Shown piece by piece: positions 36,301 to 47,000 of a DNA stretch of 64,000 nt. The notes beneath the pieces are model-generated. The model ran no database searches. It saw nothing but the letters and a program-made list of their open reading frames with translations, and had not been told where the DNA came from. The DNA comes from Klebsormidium nitens (Eukaryota > Streptophyta > Klebsormidiophyceae > Klebsormidiales > Klebsormidiaceae). The first letter of the stretch is position 1; every line of letters starts with the position of its first letter. Where the stretch lies: assembly GCA_000708835.1 (NCBI GenBank), contig DF237251.1, forward strand, positions 28,967 to 92,966, written 5' to 3'. Both the position numbers and the translations under genes were made by a program.

Positions 36301-36610
36301 CTCTCTCAAGTTGGCCTCGCACCTGCGTAAAAGGCCACACCCCAGCATTGAGATCCGCTGCGTGCTGGCGCGCCAATGTGTTGCCAAAGTCCTGCAGCTG
36401 CGCCCCCAGTGCCAGCAGCCCCCGGTACAGCGCCTCATTGCCCCCACCCGCCTTTGCTTCCATAGCTCGCAGCGCCGCTTCCACCGTCCCAGAGTTCTCC
36501 CCCTGCAGCAGGTGCGTCAGGCTGCTCTCCACCTGCCCTTCCGCTTCAGCGTGGGAGGCCCTGCTGCGCTGTCGCTTGCGGTCCCGGGTTTCTTTAAGCA
36601 AGGCATCCAT
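30347..36610 (-). CDS. SKIP17: F-box/leucine-rich-repeat protein, SKIP17-like, with acidic C-terminal tail
   Basis: SKIP17-type proteins are F-box subunits of SCF ubiquitin ligases. The F-box binds SKP1 and the LRRs choose the substrate. Twelve exons fit in phase (minus strand): 36323-36610, 35820-35927, 35209-35291, 34390-34653, 34065-34175, 32977-33095, 32507-32628, 32200-32261, 31947-32016, 31438-31516, 31114-31234 and 30347-30677, about 585 residues. Exon 1 starts MDALLKETRDRKRQ. Exon 2 holds most of the F-box (DLSVKIFSHMSAHDRAHAAA). LRR blocks include LHALHLYNVVELDGRAVTAA, SLASLTLRSCIVQDRKVAIF, LQYVDLCGAQYLNGSFLK, CRLEHLLLRDCMRLRE and SLRSLDVSSKNGLASGEWF. The last exon encodes an Asp/Glu/Ser tail of about 75 residues followed by a basic helix. 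I do not recall that tail in Arabidopsis SKIP17. Two repeat elements sit in its introns. An ATG at 36631 is an alternative start. Confidence 0.85.
30456..30600. repeat. Trinucleotide-rich coding microsatellite (Asp run)
   Basis: Plus-strand TCATCA/TCGTCG triplets read on the minus strand as GAT/GAC codons. They encode an almost uninterrupted aspartate stretch in the last SKIP17-like exon. Confidence 0.8.
33153..33775. mobile_element. Repeat family R, copy 1 (interrupted by a MITE), in a SKIP17 intron
   Basis: Ends are TTCTTACACT (33153-33162) and AGTGTAACAA (33766-33775), matching the 10-bp inverted ends of copy 2 with one mismatch. The interior 33198-33423 aligns along its length with 34852-35094 (blocks CATCAGCCAGACCTC, CCTCCGGCAGCTGC, GCCTGATCGGGCTCGGG, CCTGTTCACGCTC). 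A 336-bp MITE has inserted near the right end. There is no ORF of its own. The element lies inside intron 33096-34064. Confidence 0.75.
33428..33763. mobile_element. MITE nested in repeat R copy 1, CTA target duplication
   Basis: Terminal inverted repeats of about 30 bp: left GGGTCTATACACACAGAGCG (33428-) against right CGCTCTGTGTGTAAAGACCC (-33763), followed inward by GGTGAAC/GTTCACC. Flanking CTA at 33425-33427 and 33764-33766 is a plausible 3-bp target duplication. The interior is non-coding. A GGG start with a 3-bp duplication would suit PIF/Harbinger-like elements, but CTA is not their usual TWA site, so the superfamily stays open. Confidence 0.78.
34824..35106. mobile_element. Repeat family R, copy 2 (uninterrupted), in a SKIP17 intron
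   Basis: 283 bp with perfect 10-bp inverted ends TTGTTACACT / AGTGTAACAA, in the same orientation as copy 1. It lies in intron 34654-35208. It preserves the sequence CGCTCGAGTGTAAC at the place where copy 1 carries the MITE. No target duplication is evident. Confidence 0.75.
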
Positions 36611-37172
36611 CGTGAGGCGCCAATTGCGCACAAGTATCCGCTTAGATCAAACGTCTTTCTTCAGAACCAGCCCTACCCTTCAAAGTGTTGGCTCTCCTGT
36701 CTTTCGTCTATGTGTGGGGCCCATGCCTTGGCAGCCCGTCTGCCAACGGAGTCTCCCAGCATCTACCTTGTGAAAGTTGTGGTGGGGTAGCAAGCGGCAC
36801 AACTGTGACAACAGAAAGTCGTGGGGTTGATAATCGTGGTGGCTGTGCTGCTGCAGCCTGCACATGGCCATGAACATTTGAATTTGAAAGCTCTGCGGAT
36901 TGCAATTGTGTTAATACGTTAACCAAACAACAAAACCCATCGGCTTCTTCGAGTCTTAGGTATGGTACGATGTCTGCCTACAAACCAAGACGGTTAAACA
37001 CTGACAGCGATGGCCCACACCAGGTCACAACGGGTGGATCCTGAGCAGCGAAGTCTCGGAAGCTGTTGAGGAACCCGTTGAAGTTCTCCAGGCGCATTGT
37101 GGTGGAGGCAGCAGTTGGTCGTGGCGCTCGTGCTGTCGGCAGGTTGTGTGCAGACGTGGGTCGGAGGCAGTC
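36611..37172. promoter_or_regulatory. Divergent promoter region of SKIP17-like and caprin-like genes
   Basis: About 560 bp separates the two start codons, with no gene between. Both 5' UTRs and promoters must lie here or in unannotated upstream exons. No specific element was identified. Confidence 0.5.
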
Positions 37173-39615
37173 ATGGCCGGCACCGCCGCCCCCGCCGCTG
37201 CTCCGGAGGAAGCCGGGTTCTCGACTAAGGGCAGTAATGACAGCACCAGCCCGGTGGTGGCCCTGATGAACAAGCGGCTGCGCAACTTGCGGAAGAAGCT
37301 GGTGCGCATTCAGGGGGTTGAGGCGTCACAGGCGGAGGGCAAGAGCCTGAACAAGGACCAGCAGGAGCTGCTGGCCAGCAAGGCAGCTGTGGAGGTGCTG
37401 ATTGACGAATACGAGAAGTTGCAGAAGCCGCTCACGGACGCACTCAAGGAGGAGGTTGGTGCACGGGCCAAGGAGGTTTCTGAAGCGCAAGCGGCAGCAA
37501 AGGCAGCGGAAGAGAAGCTAGCGGACGAGAGGGAGAAGGCCGAGAGCGCAGAGGCAGCCAAGGCGGCGGAGAACGAGGTGGAGGAGATTCTGAAGCTGCT
37601 CTACTTTGCGCAGCTGTTTGACGTTCGCAGCCAGCAGGAGTCGAGCATGCTGACGTTCATGCGCGTGCGCGAGCGGCAGGCGTGCCTGAGCTACGACTAC
37701 AATGAGAGCAGCCTGGATGAGGAGGACCTGGACGCCATCGCGCAGCTGGGCAAGCTGCTCACCTCGCGCACGCAGAATGTGTCGCACCAGGCGGCGCTGC
37801 GCATGTGCATCGACACCGCGGTCAGCTGGCTCGCCGGCCAGAGTGAGCCCATCGGGGCAGACTCCATCACGTGTGAGCACTCCCTCGTTGGTGCTTTCCA
37901 GCTGGTTCACATCAGTCGACACCTGTAGTTGGTTGACAATTGAGGAAATTCGAGACCCCTCATGGTAATGGTCTGTTTGAATCGTGGGAGATAGTTGATA
38001 ATGGTTCGGTTGCATACTCAGCAAGGTCTGCTGATGAATTGTGGCAATTGAGGCCAGCACTTCAATGCAAGATCTGATACATGAAGTCTCATTGCTCTGC
38101 ATTATCCAGCTTGTTTGCCATTGCATAATTCTGCGCTGATTGCTTTGCCTCTCCCCTGCACTGCAGATGCGGACTTGAAGGAGCGCTTGGGGCGCATCCT
38201 GCAGTCGGACTACTTCACCACTCCCCCGGAGCTGCAGACGCTCAATTCCAGCGCTGAGGTCGGCGCAGAGGCCACCGAGGCGCAGCCCCCGCAGGAAGTC
38301 AGCTCAGGAGAGTCACAGCAGGTGCGCATTCTCACCCGCCTGGTCGGCGGGGTACGGCGATGGCAGGGGCGAATGATTGCATGGCTGGGATTCTTGTAGA
38401 TTGTCGCGAGCGGAGGCCTGAGAATGTGGGTGCAGCGAATTGCAAAAGAGATGCACCAAAAGCACATGGGAGTGGTGTTAGCAAGAGCTGCCACATGGTG
38501 AGATTGCGTTGGACATACTCTCCAATTATGGTACACAGATGTTGATTCCGGGGCGCTTGACACTTCAAGGTTTACAGCAGCTAGCAGTTCTGCCTCAGTG
38601 CAAGCGGGACACAGTGGACAGCTCCAATGCGCAGATTTGCTGTTGCAGGATTGCTCGGCCCATGCTGGACATGGGTCTCTCGGAAGATTTCAGAGCTCAC
38701 TAAGAGTTTGTCTTTGCTGAAAGACTGGAAGAGTCGGCTGGCCTGCTGCTTACACGCGGGTAGTCCTAAAGAGCAGGAGGAAGAGAAGAAGTACCGCACT
38801 CGAAGACCGCAAGGATGGGTGGTGCCAGACGGATGATTATCTTGCCCCCACCTTCATGCTGCCTGCTTCTAGTGTCAGCACCCTTTCCCCTGATTCCTTC
38901 GCCTTGACTGTGTTTGGTGTAGGAGTCCGCCCCCCCCGCACATTTCTTTCCCCCCGAGCAGCCGGAGCCGACCGGTTTCCCGGAGGCCCCTCAGGAGGTG
39001 GCTCATGACGCCGACACCGGCAACGCAGCGCCCGAGTTTGCCCCCCCGGAGCAGCAGCACCAGCAGCAGGTCAGGCACCTCTCTGGCCCTCGTCGTCAGC
39101 ATGTGGGCTTACAGGGCTTTGCTCCTTTATCCCCCCAAAAACCAGACGGAGCATTTCCTACAGAAGTACTTTGTGTAGTTAAGGGCTTCGCGCAACCCCC
39201 CAGCAAGCAGGGGAGGCTGTGCTGCTTCAATGTATGATGAGGGCTTCGGAGCTCGGCGGTTTTATCGTCGTTTTTTCTTTGACGACTCCTCTGAATCCGT
39301 ATGCTCCCCTCTGTACTTACCCAGGTGTTTGCGGAGCAGAGCGCTCCAGCTCCCGGAGGTGGCCCTGTCCGCGGCGGGTACCAGCCTCGGGGTGGCGGTC
39401 GCGGGTACTACGGCAACCGCAACGGAGGAGGAGGGGACCGAGGCGGGCGGCGCGGCGGTCGGGGCGGACCTCGAGGTGGGGGCGGGCAGGGCTTCTACGA
39501 CAATTCGTACGGGAACGGGCCGCAGAGCAACCGGGGCGGGCGCGGGGGACGGGGTGGGCGAGGGCCGCCACCGAACAGGGGTGCAGCGCCAGCGTCAGCG
39601 CCCCCCTTGAACTAG
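37173..39615 (+). CDS. Caprin-like RNA-binding protein with C-terminal RGG region
   Basis: Caprins are cytoplasmic RNA-granule proteins with a helical dimerisation region and RGG RNA-binding tails. Four exons fit in phase: 37173-37872, 38167-38321, 38923-39069 and 39325-39615, giving 430 residues. The N-terminal part resembles the caprin helical region (MNKRLRNLRKKLVRIQGVEA, then EGKSLNKDQQELLASKAAVE), followed by a Glu/Ala/Lys coiled coil, EEILKLLYFAQLFDVRSQQE, and DLKERLGRILQSDYFTTPP, which parallels the caprin QSNYF region. Exon 3 is Pro/Glu/Gln-rich. Exon 4 is an RGG-rich tail with about a dozen GG-R repeats, ending APASAPPLN. The animal gene is larger, with extra C-terminal domains not seen here. 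A role in RNA granules is inferred from the architecture. Confidence 0.75.
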
Positions 39616-41064
39616 GACAGGGCAGCATTTTGCAAGCCGGGGGGAAGCACTGTAGCGTTTTGTCTTGGGACTAGCTTAGCAGAGCAGATAAGATAGCAGC
39701 AGGAGCGGTTGACTGGAATGAGCGTGACAGCTTCGCAACCAAGCAAGTTTGGACAAGGGAGCTCTCGTGAGGTGGGTTGTGAAGGCGCTTGCACAATTGC
39801 CGGAACGGCGTTTCACTCATTTCATTTTGGTCACATTTCCCGATGTCTGTTATGTCCACCATGCATACTATCGGTGCAGGTGTTGCGTGGGACCAGTTCC
39901 TTAATACTACTGCCTGTAAGCAAAGCTTTCATGGCGCGTTATCACATCCAGGGTGCGTGCCATGCCCGCGCTATCATGCCAAACTTGATATAGCTCCCTC
40001 GTGCCGTTGAACAACTGGTCTTAAGAAAGTTGTTCAACGGCTTGACGTATAGAAAGCTGTAACGTCACTGTTTGTGCATGTCCGGGTCAGTGAACGCGCT
40101 GGTAGCGAGCTCCATCAGATCGTTCAGACGCGAAAGGTTTATTGAATTTGGTATGCATGAGCTGATTGATCTCATCAAGACTCTGCATGAAAGGTCCGTC
40201 AGAGCGTATCTAGCTGATCGGTTCCTGACGTGGTCTCACAACCCAGTTCTTGATAGCCAATCTGGGAAACGCACATCATGCAAAAAGCTGCATGATCGGA
40301 CAGTGGTAATCTGTATACGGCAGAAACCGAAATCGATGTCTCTCATGAGAGAGACAATTCAAATTCATGGCGCCCAGTGTGCAACTCAGGATTACCGTCA
40401 AACACCGCACTATTGCACCATCATGCGCCGCCGCGAAGACCCACGTTTGGCGCGTGGCCTTCGATTCATAAGCCTGCGTCTGCAGTACAAACAAATGCAT
40501 TAAAATAAGCTAGCATGCTGGAGTGACCATGCGCAAATCGCGGCGGAGTTCGGGCTAGATGGTGCATGTGCAGTATATATATACTGAGACAGTCCAGGAG
40601 CATTGGGTACCGCATGAGTTCTTGATTCTGCACTTGGGTCAGCTGCATGACGGTATAGGTTTTACAGCTTTACTTTTGAGCATGTGCACAGAACGACGAA
40701 ACAAGTCTTGGATGCACATCAAACAGACCAACCACAAGTTTAGCATTGCCAGGCTTCAGCCACTGCTTGTCGAGCTATGTCAGTAAGCCATCTTCAGCAA
40801 GGTACCAGTGTGCAGGCCCACGGTGTCTGTTCGGGTGGCATGCTCTACAAACCTGTCCTAACGTGGGCTACTGGCAGTGGCTGTATACAGGTTCTAAACT
40901 GTGGAAACTTGAGTTTGTCTCCCCAACCATGGCATGGGCCTCAGTATATGGTGAGTGGCAGCAACGTGTCACTGCAATTGCTGCTCGCCCTTTCTGACAC
41001 ACCTCCCCCCCATTTCCTCCTCCATATAGGCTCCTTTTTGTATCCGTCTACCTGGTGCTGTCCG
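39616..41064. other. Convergent intergenic region with one strong stem-loop
   Basis: It lies between the stop codons of the caprin-like gene (+) and RBR (-). Apart from the hairpin at 40003-40041, only unsupported ORFs are seen, including 40072-40503 on the plus strand, which has no splice or family support. Confidence 0.5.
40003..40041. repeat. 14-bp perfect stem-loop in the caprin/RBR 3' intergenic region
   Basis: GCCGTTGAACAACT (40003-40016) is followed by an 11-nt spacer and its exact complement AGTTGTTCAACGGC (40028-40041). It is about 390 bp past the caprin-like stop. It could be an RNA hairpin, a small terminal-repeat remnant, or chance. Confidence 0.7.
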
Positions 41065-44000
41065 CTACACGGCCTTGTGTCGTTTTGGCGGCCGCGCGGG
41101 GGAGCCGTTGGACGTCCCCGAGGACCACCCGGACGCGTCCTCGCGCCCGCTGTCCGCTGATGGCCGCCGCGGCAGGGGGGGCGCTTTCTGGCTGCCGCCA
41201 CCCCCGTTGGCGGCTGGACCGGCCCCCTCGTCGAAGTTGAGCTGACCCAGTCGCCGCATCGGCCTGCACACAAGAGCGGCGTGAGCAAACGTGCTACCAG
41301 AGGGGCCCTCAGTCACATAGCTCTAATCCAGGAGCCGTTTCAAAAGTCATTTGGCGGCATCCGTAATGGGGGTTCGCGGAGGCCAGTTCGCAACCTGAAG
41401 TGATTCGCTTCCAAGCAGTCGATCAAGTGAACATTGCAGCGTCAAAATGAGTGATTCAGAGGCCAACCAACAGGCTGGGTAGAACAGGCCTGGAAGAGTG
41501 AGCGCGGTTGAAGTCACGATGATCTATTTCCTTCTTGTGAGATGTCTGAACCAAGTAGGAAACGGTGTGTCAGCCGCGACTGCATGCGCCAAGGGGGGTG
41601 TGCGCGCGTGCTCACTTGGCGGCGTTGACCTGGTCGCTGAGGCGTGCGAGCGCCTGTGAGGGGCTCTGGTAGTCGTCGGACTGGCCCAGCACCAGCACCG
41701 CACTGCGCGGGGTCGCCGCCAAGTACTGCCCCGCCTGCATACGCGGGGAACGACAGTCAGCGCGGCACACACGACGAGAGGCTTGACAACACAAGGCTGG
41801 AGCAAAGCTGATGTCGCGAATGCGGAGCGGCCGGCGGCGGCTCAAGCTTGAGTTTAGGACGAAAGAAGGTAGGCTGTTCGCAATCAGATTTGGAACAGCG
41901 GGGCGGGGCACCAATCCCACAAGGCCGCGGCCGCAGGTGTTCGCGGTCAGCATGAGCGCGGCGTGGGAGCGTTGATGCGGCTCACCCGGTGGCCTTTGAG
42001 TGGCGACACATAGATACCGCTGGCGACCTTCTTGGGGGAGAAAGCCGCAGCGGGAAGGTTGGCGAAGGGGGACCCGGGCAGAGGCGCAGAGGCAGGGGGC
42101 GCACGGGGCGGCGAGCCAGGGGCGGCGGTCCCTGCGCAGGACAGGGGGACGGAGCGGGGATGAGAGCCACAGGACATACTCACCCCCAAAATAAGAGCCT
42201 GCTTTGAAGCACGCGCATTAGCAGAATACCAAAGCCGCGGGACAAGCCAAAGCGGGCGCAGGGTAGCCCAATGAAGCCCGCCGCTTCCTTACCCGCGGGC
42301 TCGACTGGAGCGGCTTCTGGTTGCGGGACCGTTTCCTGCGCCACGCGCAGCAAGGCGGCCTTGACACGTGGCACAAACACCTGGTTGTACAGCTTGATGA
42401 CGTCACCGGTGTCCGGCCGGGGGGGCGTGCCCGCCTGTACGTACCAGCATGAAATCAGAAGCGGGCACCGCTTAAGCCAACGGGTGATTGTGGGCATGGG
42501 CAAAGCAAGAGCCAAGCCTTCTGAGACACGGCACTCGCAGCAAGCCGGCCAAAGAGACAGCTGAAAGAAGTAGGTGCGGTCGACAGAGCAGAGGGGAGGG
42601 GCTCGCGTCGGGGAGCGGCACGTTGTGCTTCAGCGCGACGGTGCGGATGGTGTCGGGGCGGTACTGCGGCTGCTTGCGGTAGCACGCGATGATGTCCTTG
42701 AACGTCACGTCCACCTTGCACACCTGCAGCGCGCAAGGGGCGTGAGGCACGGCCGGGCGGAACAACGCAGAGTGGGGAACAACACGTGGGCCACCAGAAC
42801 AAATGTACGGCCGAAATCAGACGTCTTGGACGGATGCACAGACTTACAAGCAACGGGTACACGAGATTGGTCGGGCGTTTCGTTGCTGTTTCAATGACCG
42901 GGCGCCATCTGGTAGCTCTACTACGATCGGATCGTGCATCGTTTTAGATTGCACCTTGACCAAGGAGCTGGTTTTGAAAACTTTGGGTCCGAAGACAGAT
43001 TCACGAAGACCCAATTCCAAGATAATCTGCAAGCGAGTGGGACCTTTCGACCACCTGCGCAGGTAAAGCCAGCAGCCTTCGAGATTGATTGAATGTTTGG
43101 AATTGGCTTCTTTCCAGCGGCGCCCGCGTACCTTGCAGACGCCGTAGATGGCGCAGAGCAGCAGCTGGTCGATGTGGCGCAGGAAGAAGAGGTGCGTCTC
43201 CGCCGCGAGGCAGTGCTGCAGCAGCGCGTACACCGCCTCCCCCACGCCGCGCTTCAGCCCCAGCCGCTCGCCCAGGCTGCGCAGCCGCATCGCCAGCAGC
43301 TTCAGCACCTGCGCAGCGCCGCACCGCACACATATCTTAAACCACGTGCACAAAGAACCAAGATAGGAAAAAGTTCAATACCTGCAAGGGTCTAAGAGCT
43401 ATAAGACCCGGCCGGGGACCGGGTGGGGCTGGTATGGTGTTTAGGGTGGGTTCGGGTGCAGAGCGCATCATGTCTATTGGTTAGGGTGTTTGAATTGGTT
43501 TTCTTCCCGGGTGGTCTTTTGTAGGTATTGGATCCTTATAAGTATTAGACTTGATGGGTATGAAATCAAGACCCTGAAACAAGCTCAATCTGGTATTTGC
43601 CAGCCTGCGAAGTGGACGAGGCTTTTCAGCTTTCACGGGTCCTGCTTGCGCTTCGAAACGCGCGTCGTTGATCTTGGTTGGCTACTACTTCGGAGGGCCG
43701 GCCCGGGGTTGCTCACCTTTTGCGTGAGCATGGCGATGACCGTCTCCGCCCGCTTGACGGCTCCCGGCCCCGCCCCCCGTGTCCGCTGGGGGCTCCCCAT
43801 GAGGCCCACCCCACTCCCGCCCCCGTTCCCCCCCGTCCACTTTCGAAAGCCGACCTCCGCCGCTGCGGCCTGTGACCCGGGCCCCGGGCCCGCCTCCGCC
43901 CCTTTCTCCGCCTTGTCTCCTGTTTCGTTTTGGGGCTCGCCGGGTGCCGCTGCTGTTCTTGGACCAGGCTCAACGGTCTTGGGCTCTGCTCCATTTGCCG

Positions 44001-47000
44001 GGGGGGTCGCCTCTCTGGCTGCTCTCTCGGGGGCCCCAGATGGGGTCGGGTCGGGGGGTGGCCCCCCGGGCAGAAGGTGGAGGCGCTCCATCTCAAGGAC
44101 CTGCGCCTGCGCCTCGGGGGTGGCCTGCGCCTTGCGCAGAGTGTACAGCGACGTGTACATGGACGAGCCCTGGAGGCAGGGGGAGTATGTCGGTTGGGGC
44201 AGCGCAAACAGCAAGAGAAGAGTAGCATCTGAGAGCCAGAAACGAGGAGAGCCTTGATGTTGCAACTTGCAGGAAGTGCGATTCAAGGGTCACAGAATCC
44301 TCTGAGAACCTCAGGTCGGCTTCAGGATACTCCGAGAGAAAAAAGCTGGGTGCCTGACCATTGACTTAGTGCTGAGGGCAGGAAAGGCTTCCCGGGCACA
44401 CACTATCGTAGTGTGAAGCCTGCGGCGCGCTCACCCTATCCCAGGCGAGGCTCTCCAGGATCTTCTCCTCAATGCTGTTGAGGTGGCGCTTGAGCTCGCG
44501 CGGCAGGCTCTCCTCCGCGCGCACGAGCGCCTCGATGACCTTGATCAGGTCGAACGCGGTGACGCGCGCCGGCTTGAGCACCGCGGGGAAGGCCATGAGC
44601 GTGCTCTTGTGGCTGGCCAGCACCAGCTCGCTGCACAGCGCCAGCAGGCACCGGTGGAACGTGTCCTGCCCCAACAGCGCCCCCGCCGCGCCGCCGCGCC
44701 CCACGCGCGCCTCGCCTGCCAGAATCGCCCCCAGCACGCGCCAGTACAGCTTGCCGCTCTCCGCGCGCCGCACGCGCGCCCACTGCCCGTCCAGCACACT
44801 ACCCACCGACAGCACGTCGCCGCCCTCGCCCGCGTCGGCCCCGCTGCCGGCGGACGTTGGGAAGATGCTCGTGAGGACGCGCTCGGCGCGCGCAATGATG
44901 GCGGGGCCAGGGTCGGGGTCGCAGCTGCGGAAGACGACCAGCAGGGAGGGGGGGCGTCCACAGGGAGCGGCGCCACGACGTTGCGCAGCCAGGTGGCTGT
45001 CATCATGGCCGAGCTGAAGGGGGTCGCGGGGAGGGCGCGCCCGTCACTGCCGCCAGGCATGCCGCGCAGTGGGGGAGAGGTAGGGGGAGCCGCCGACGGC
45101 GCGGGAAGGGGGAGGCATGGCCGGGGAAGGCGAAAAGGGCGGGGTGCGAGTGGGGGGACNNNNNNNNNNNNNNNNNNNNGGGGGAGGGCATGCCGGGGAA
45201 GGCAAAGGCGGGGTGCATGGGGGACATGGGGGGCCGGTCGAGCAGGGTGCGGTGCTTGGAGGCGGGGGTGAGGTGCGCAGGCGTGCCCAGGGTGGCGGCC
45301 GGGCTGGGGTCCAGGAAGGAGCGCTCGTCGACGTCGCCCCCCCGCTGCAGAACCTCCGCGTACCGCTTGTCCAGCGCGCGGATCGCGCCTTCAAGGTGGC
45401 CGCCCTCCAAGAGCCCCGGAAAGCAGCAGTACCCGCCAGCAGTTTTGTCCACGGCGGGATCGTCCGCGCCTATGTTCTGTGCCCTCCTGGCGGGCGGCAG
45501 GGCATGCGCTGCCAGGATTGCCCCCACCTGAGCCATGAGTCGCTGCACCGTGTCGCGGTCCGCCTGGTACGTAGCGCAAAGCGACCCGAGAACGTCCACA
45601 CCCCCGGGCCCACGGACGGGGAAGCGCACGGCGTCGGAGAAAGCGGCAGTGCGCAGGGGCGTGGGCATGTGGAGGAGCAGCACGTGGAGGATGCAGATGA
45701 GCAGGTTGCCATAGCTGACCAGGTCCGGGAAGGGGGGCAGTGCCTCCGCCTTGGCCACCACAAAGAGCAGCCAGCCCAGGCGGAAGGGGCGGCTGGAAGA
45801 CAGGGGGGGGGCAGCAGAGCTACCGCGGCGAGGGGGGGAGGAGAAGGCCGGGGAAGGCCCCTGGGAAGGCTCCAAAGAGAAGAGCTCAAGGAAGTCCTTC
45901 TTGTACTTGCTGCAACAACCACCGGCAAACAAGTGAGGGTGTATGCAGGAAAGCTATCAGCGCCTGATCAACATGCGAAAGTCCATAATGTACTTCATCG
46001 ACTAAATGAAGGGGCGGAGCATGGGGCTGAGGTGGGTACATCGTAACTACTGCAAGGGACAATGACAATTTCCAGAACAAGGGGCACTGCATCCTGGGTG
46101 ATCCTTCAGAAGAAGGGGCACTGCTTCCTTAAGACCCCCAAGAAGCATGTGGTGCCAATCATTGGTGATAGGCGTTGGTCCGACAAGGCGTTTTACACTA
46201 TGACAGTCGCCAGTTCTGTGTGTATGGAGGAGCTTGGCATGCTGAAGGAGCCACAGATGCTCGATGCAACAGACCGGGCAGTTGGTTATCACAGTCTTGA
46301 AAGCGGCAGGCTAGCTCGTGCGAAGTGCTTACCCAAACAGCACTGTCAGCTTCACAAAGTCTTCCTGGAGCTCCTTAACCTGCATGCCACATGCAATGTG
46401 TGAGGACACTCAAATATATTACCAAATGCTGGGCATTGCAATGCTGGCCAGTACAATGCTGGTGTTCAATGGGACGCCTCACCCATTCTTGTCAAACATT
46501 TACCCAGAATTTGCAGGTCCATGTTCGCAAGGTGCTGGGAGTGGTGCGCAGAGCTGACCTGCAACCTTTTCTCCACCCCCGCTCCAAAGTCTGCCGCAAG
46601 TCGCGGGCCAGCATGGTCCAGGTAATAATCGAACTCATTGAAGAAATCAACCAAGCTGCAAAGGAGGAAAAAGGGCAGTGAGAGGAAGGAGGGGTCAAGC
46701 GAGGCTCAGAGCAACTTAAGCAAAAGGAGTTATGCAGGAATGAATTGCTCTCCAAGCCGCACTTTGAGACCATGCCAATGGCAGGGGAAAGGGCACTTAC
46801 TTAATGTTTGAGGCGCGGAGCAGTTGGGTAAGAGTGAATCCTGCAGTAAGCCCCCGGCTGAGCTTCTTGATGGTGTGCAGCGCACATGCGCGCCACAGGT
46901 TCTCAGTGTCCTCCAACTGGAAGACAGAACAGCGATTCAGAAGAAGATTCTGGAGCGGCCCAGCCCCATGCAACAGGGGTCCAGGACAAAACGTTGTCAC

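Noticed and set aside
36164-36790. Plus-strand 208-codon ORF
   Set aside because: Shadow of SKIP17-like exon 1 on the minus strand. No independent support.
40072-40503. Plus-strand 143-codon ORF between caprin-like and RBR genes
   Set aside because: No recognisable motif, no splice context, unbiased codon use. Treated as chance.
43490-44257. Plus-strand 255-codon ORF
   Set aside because: Opposite strand of the Pro/Gly-rich RBR spacer exon.
45117-46046. Plus-strand ORF running through the N gap
   Set aside because: Shadow of the GC-rich RBR exon, and it contains the undefined bases.
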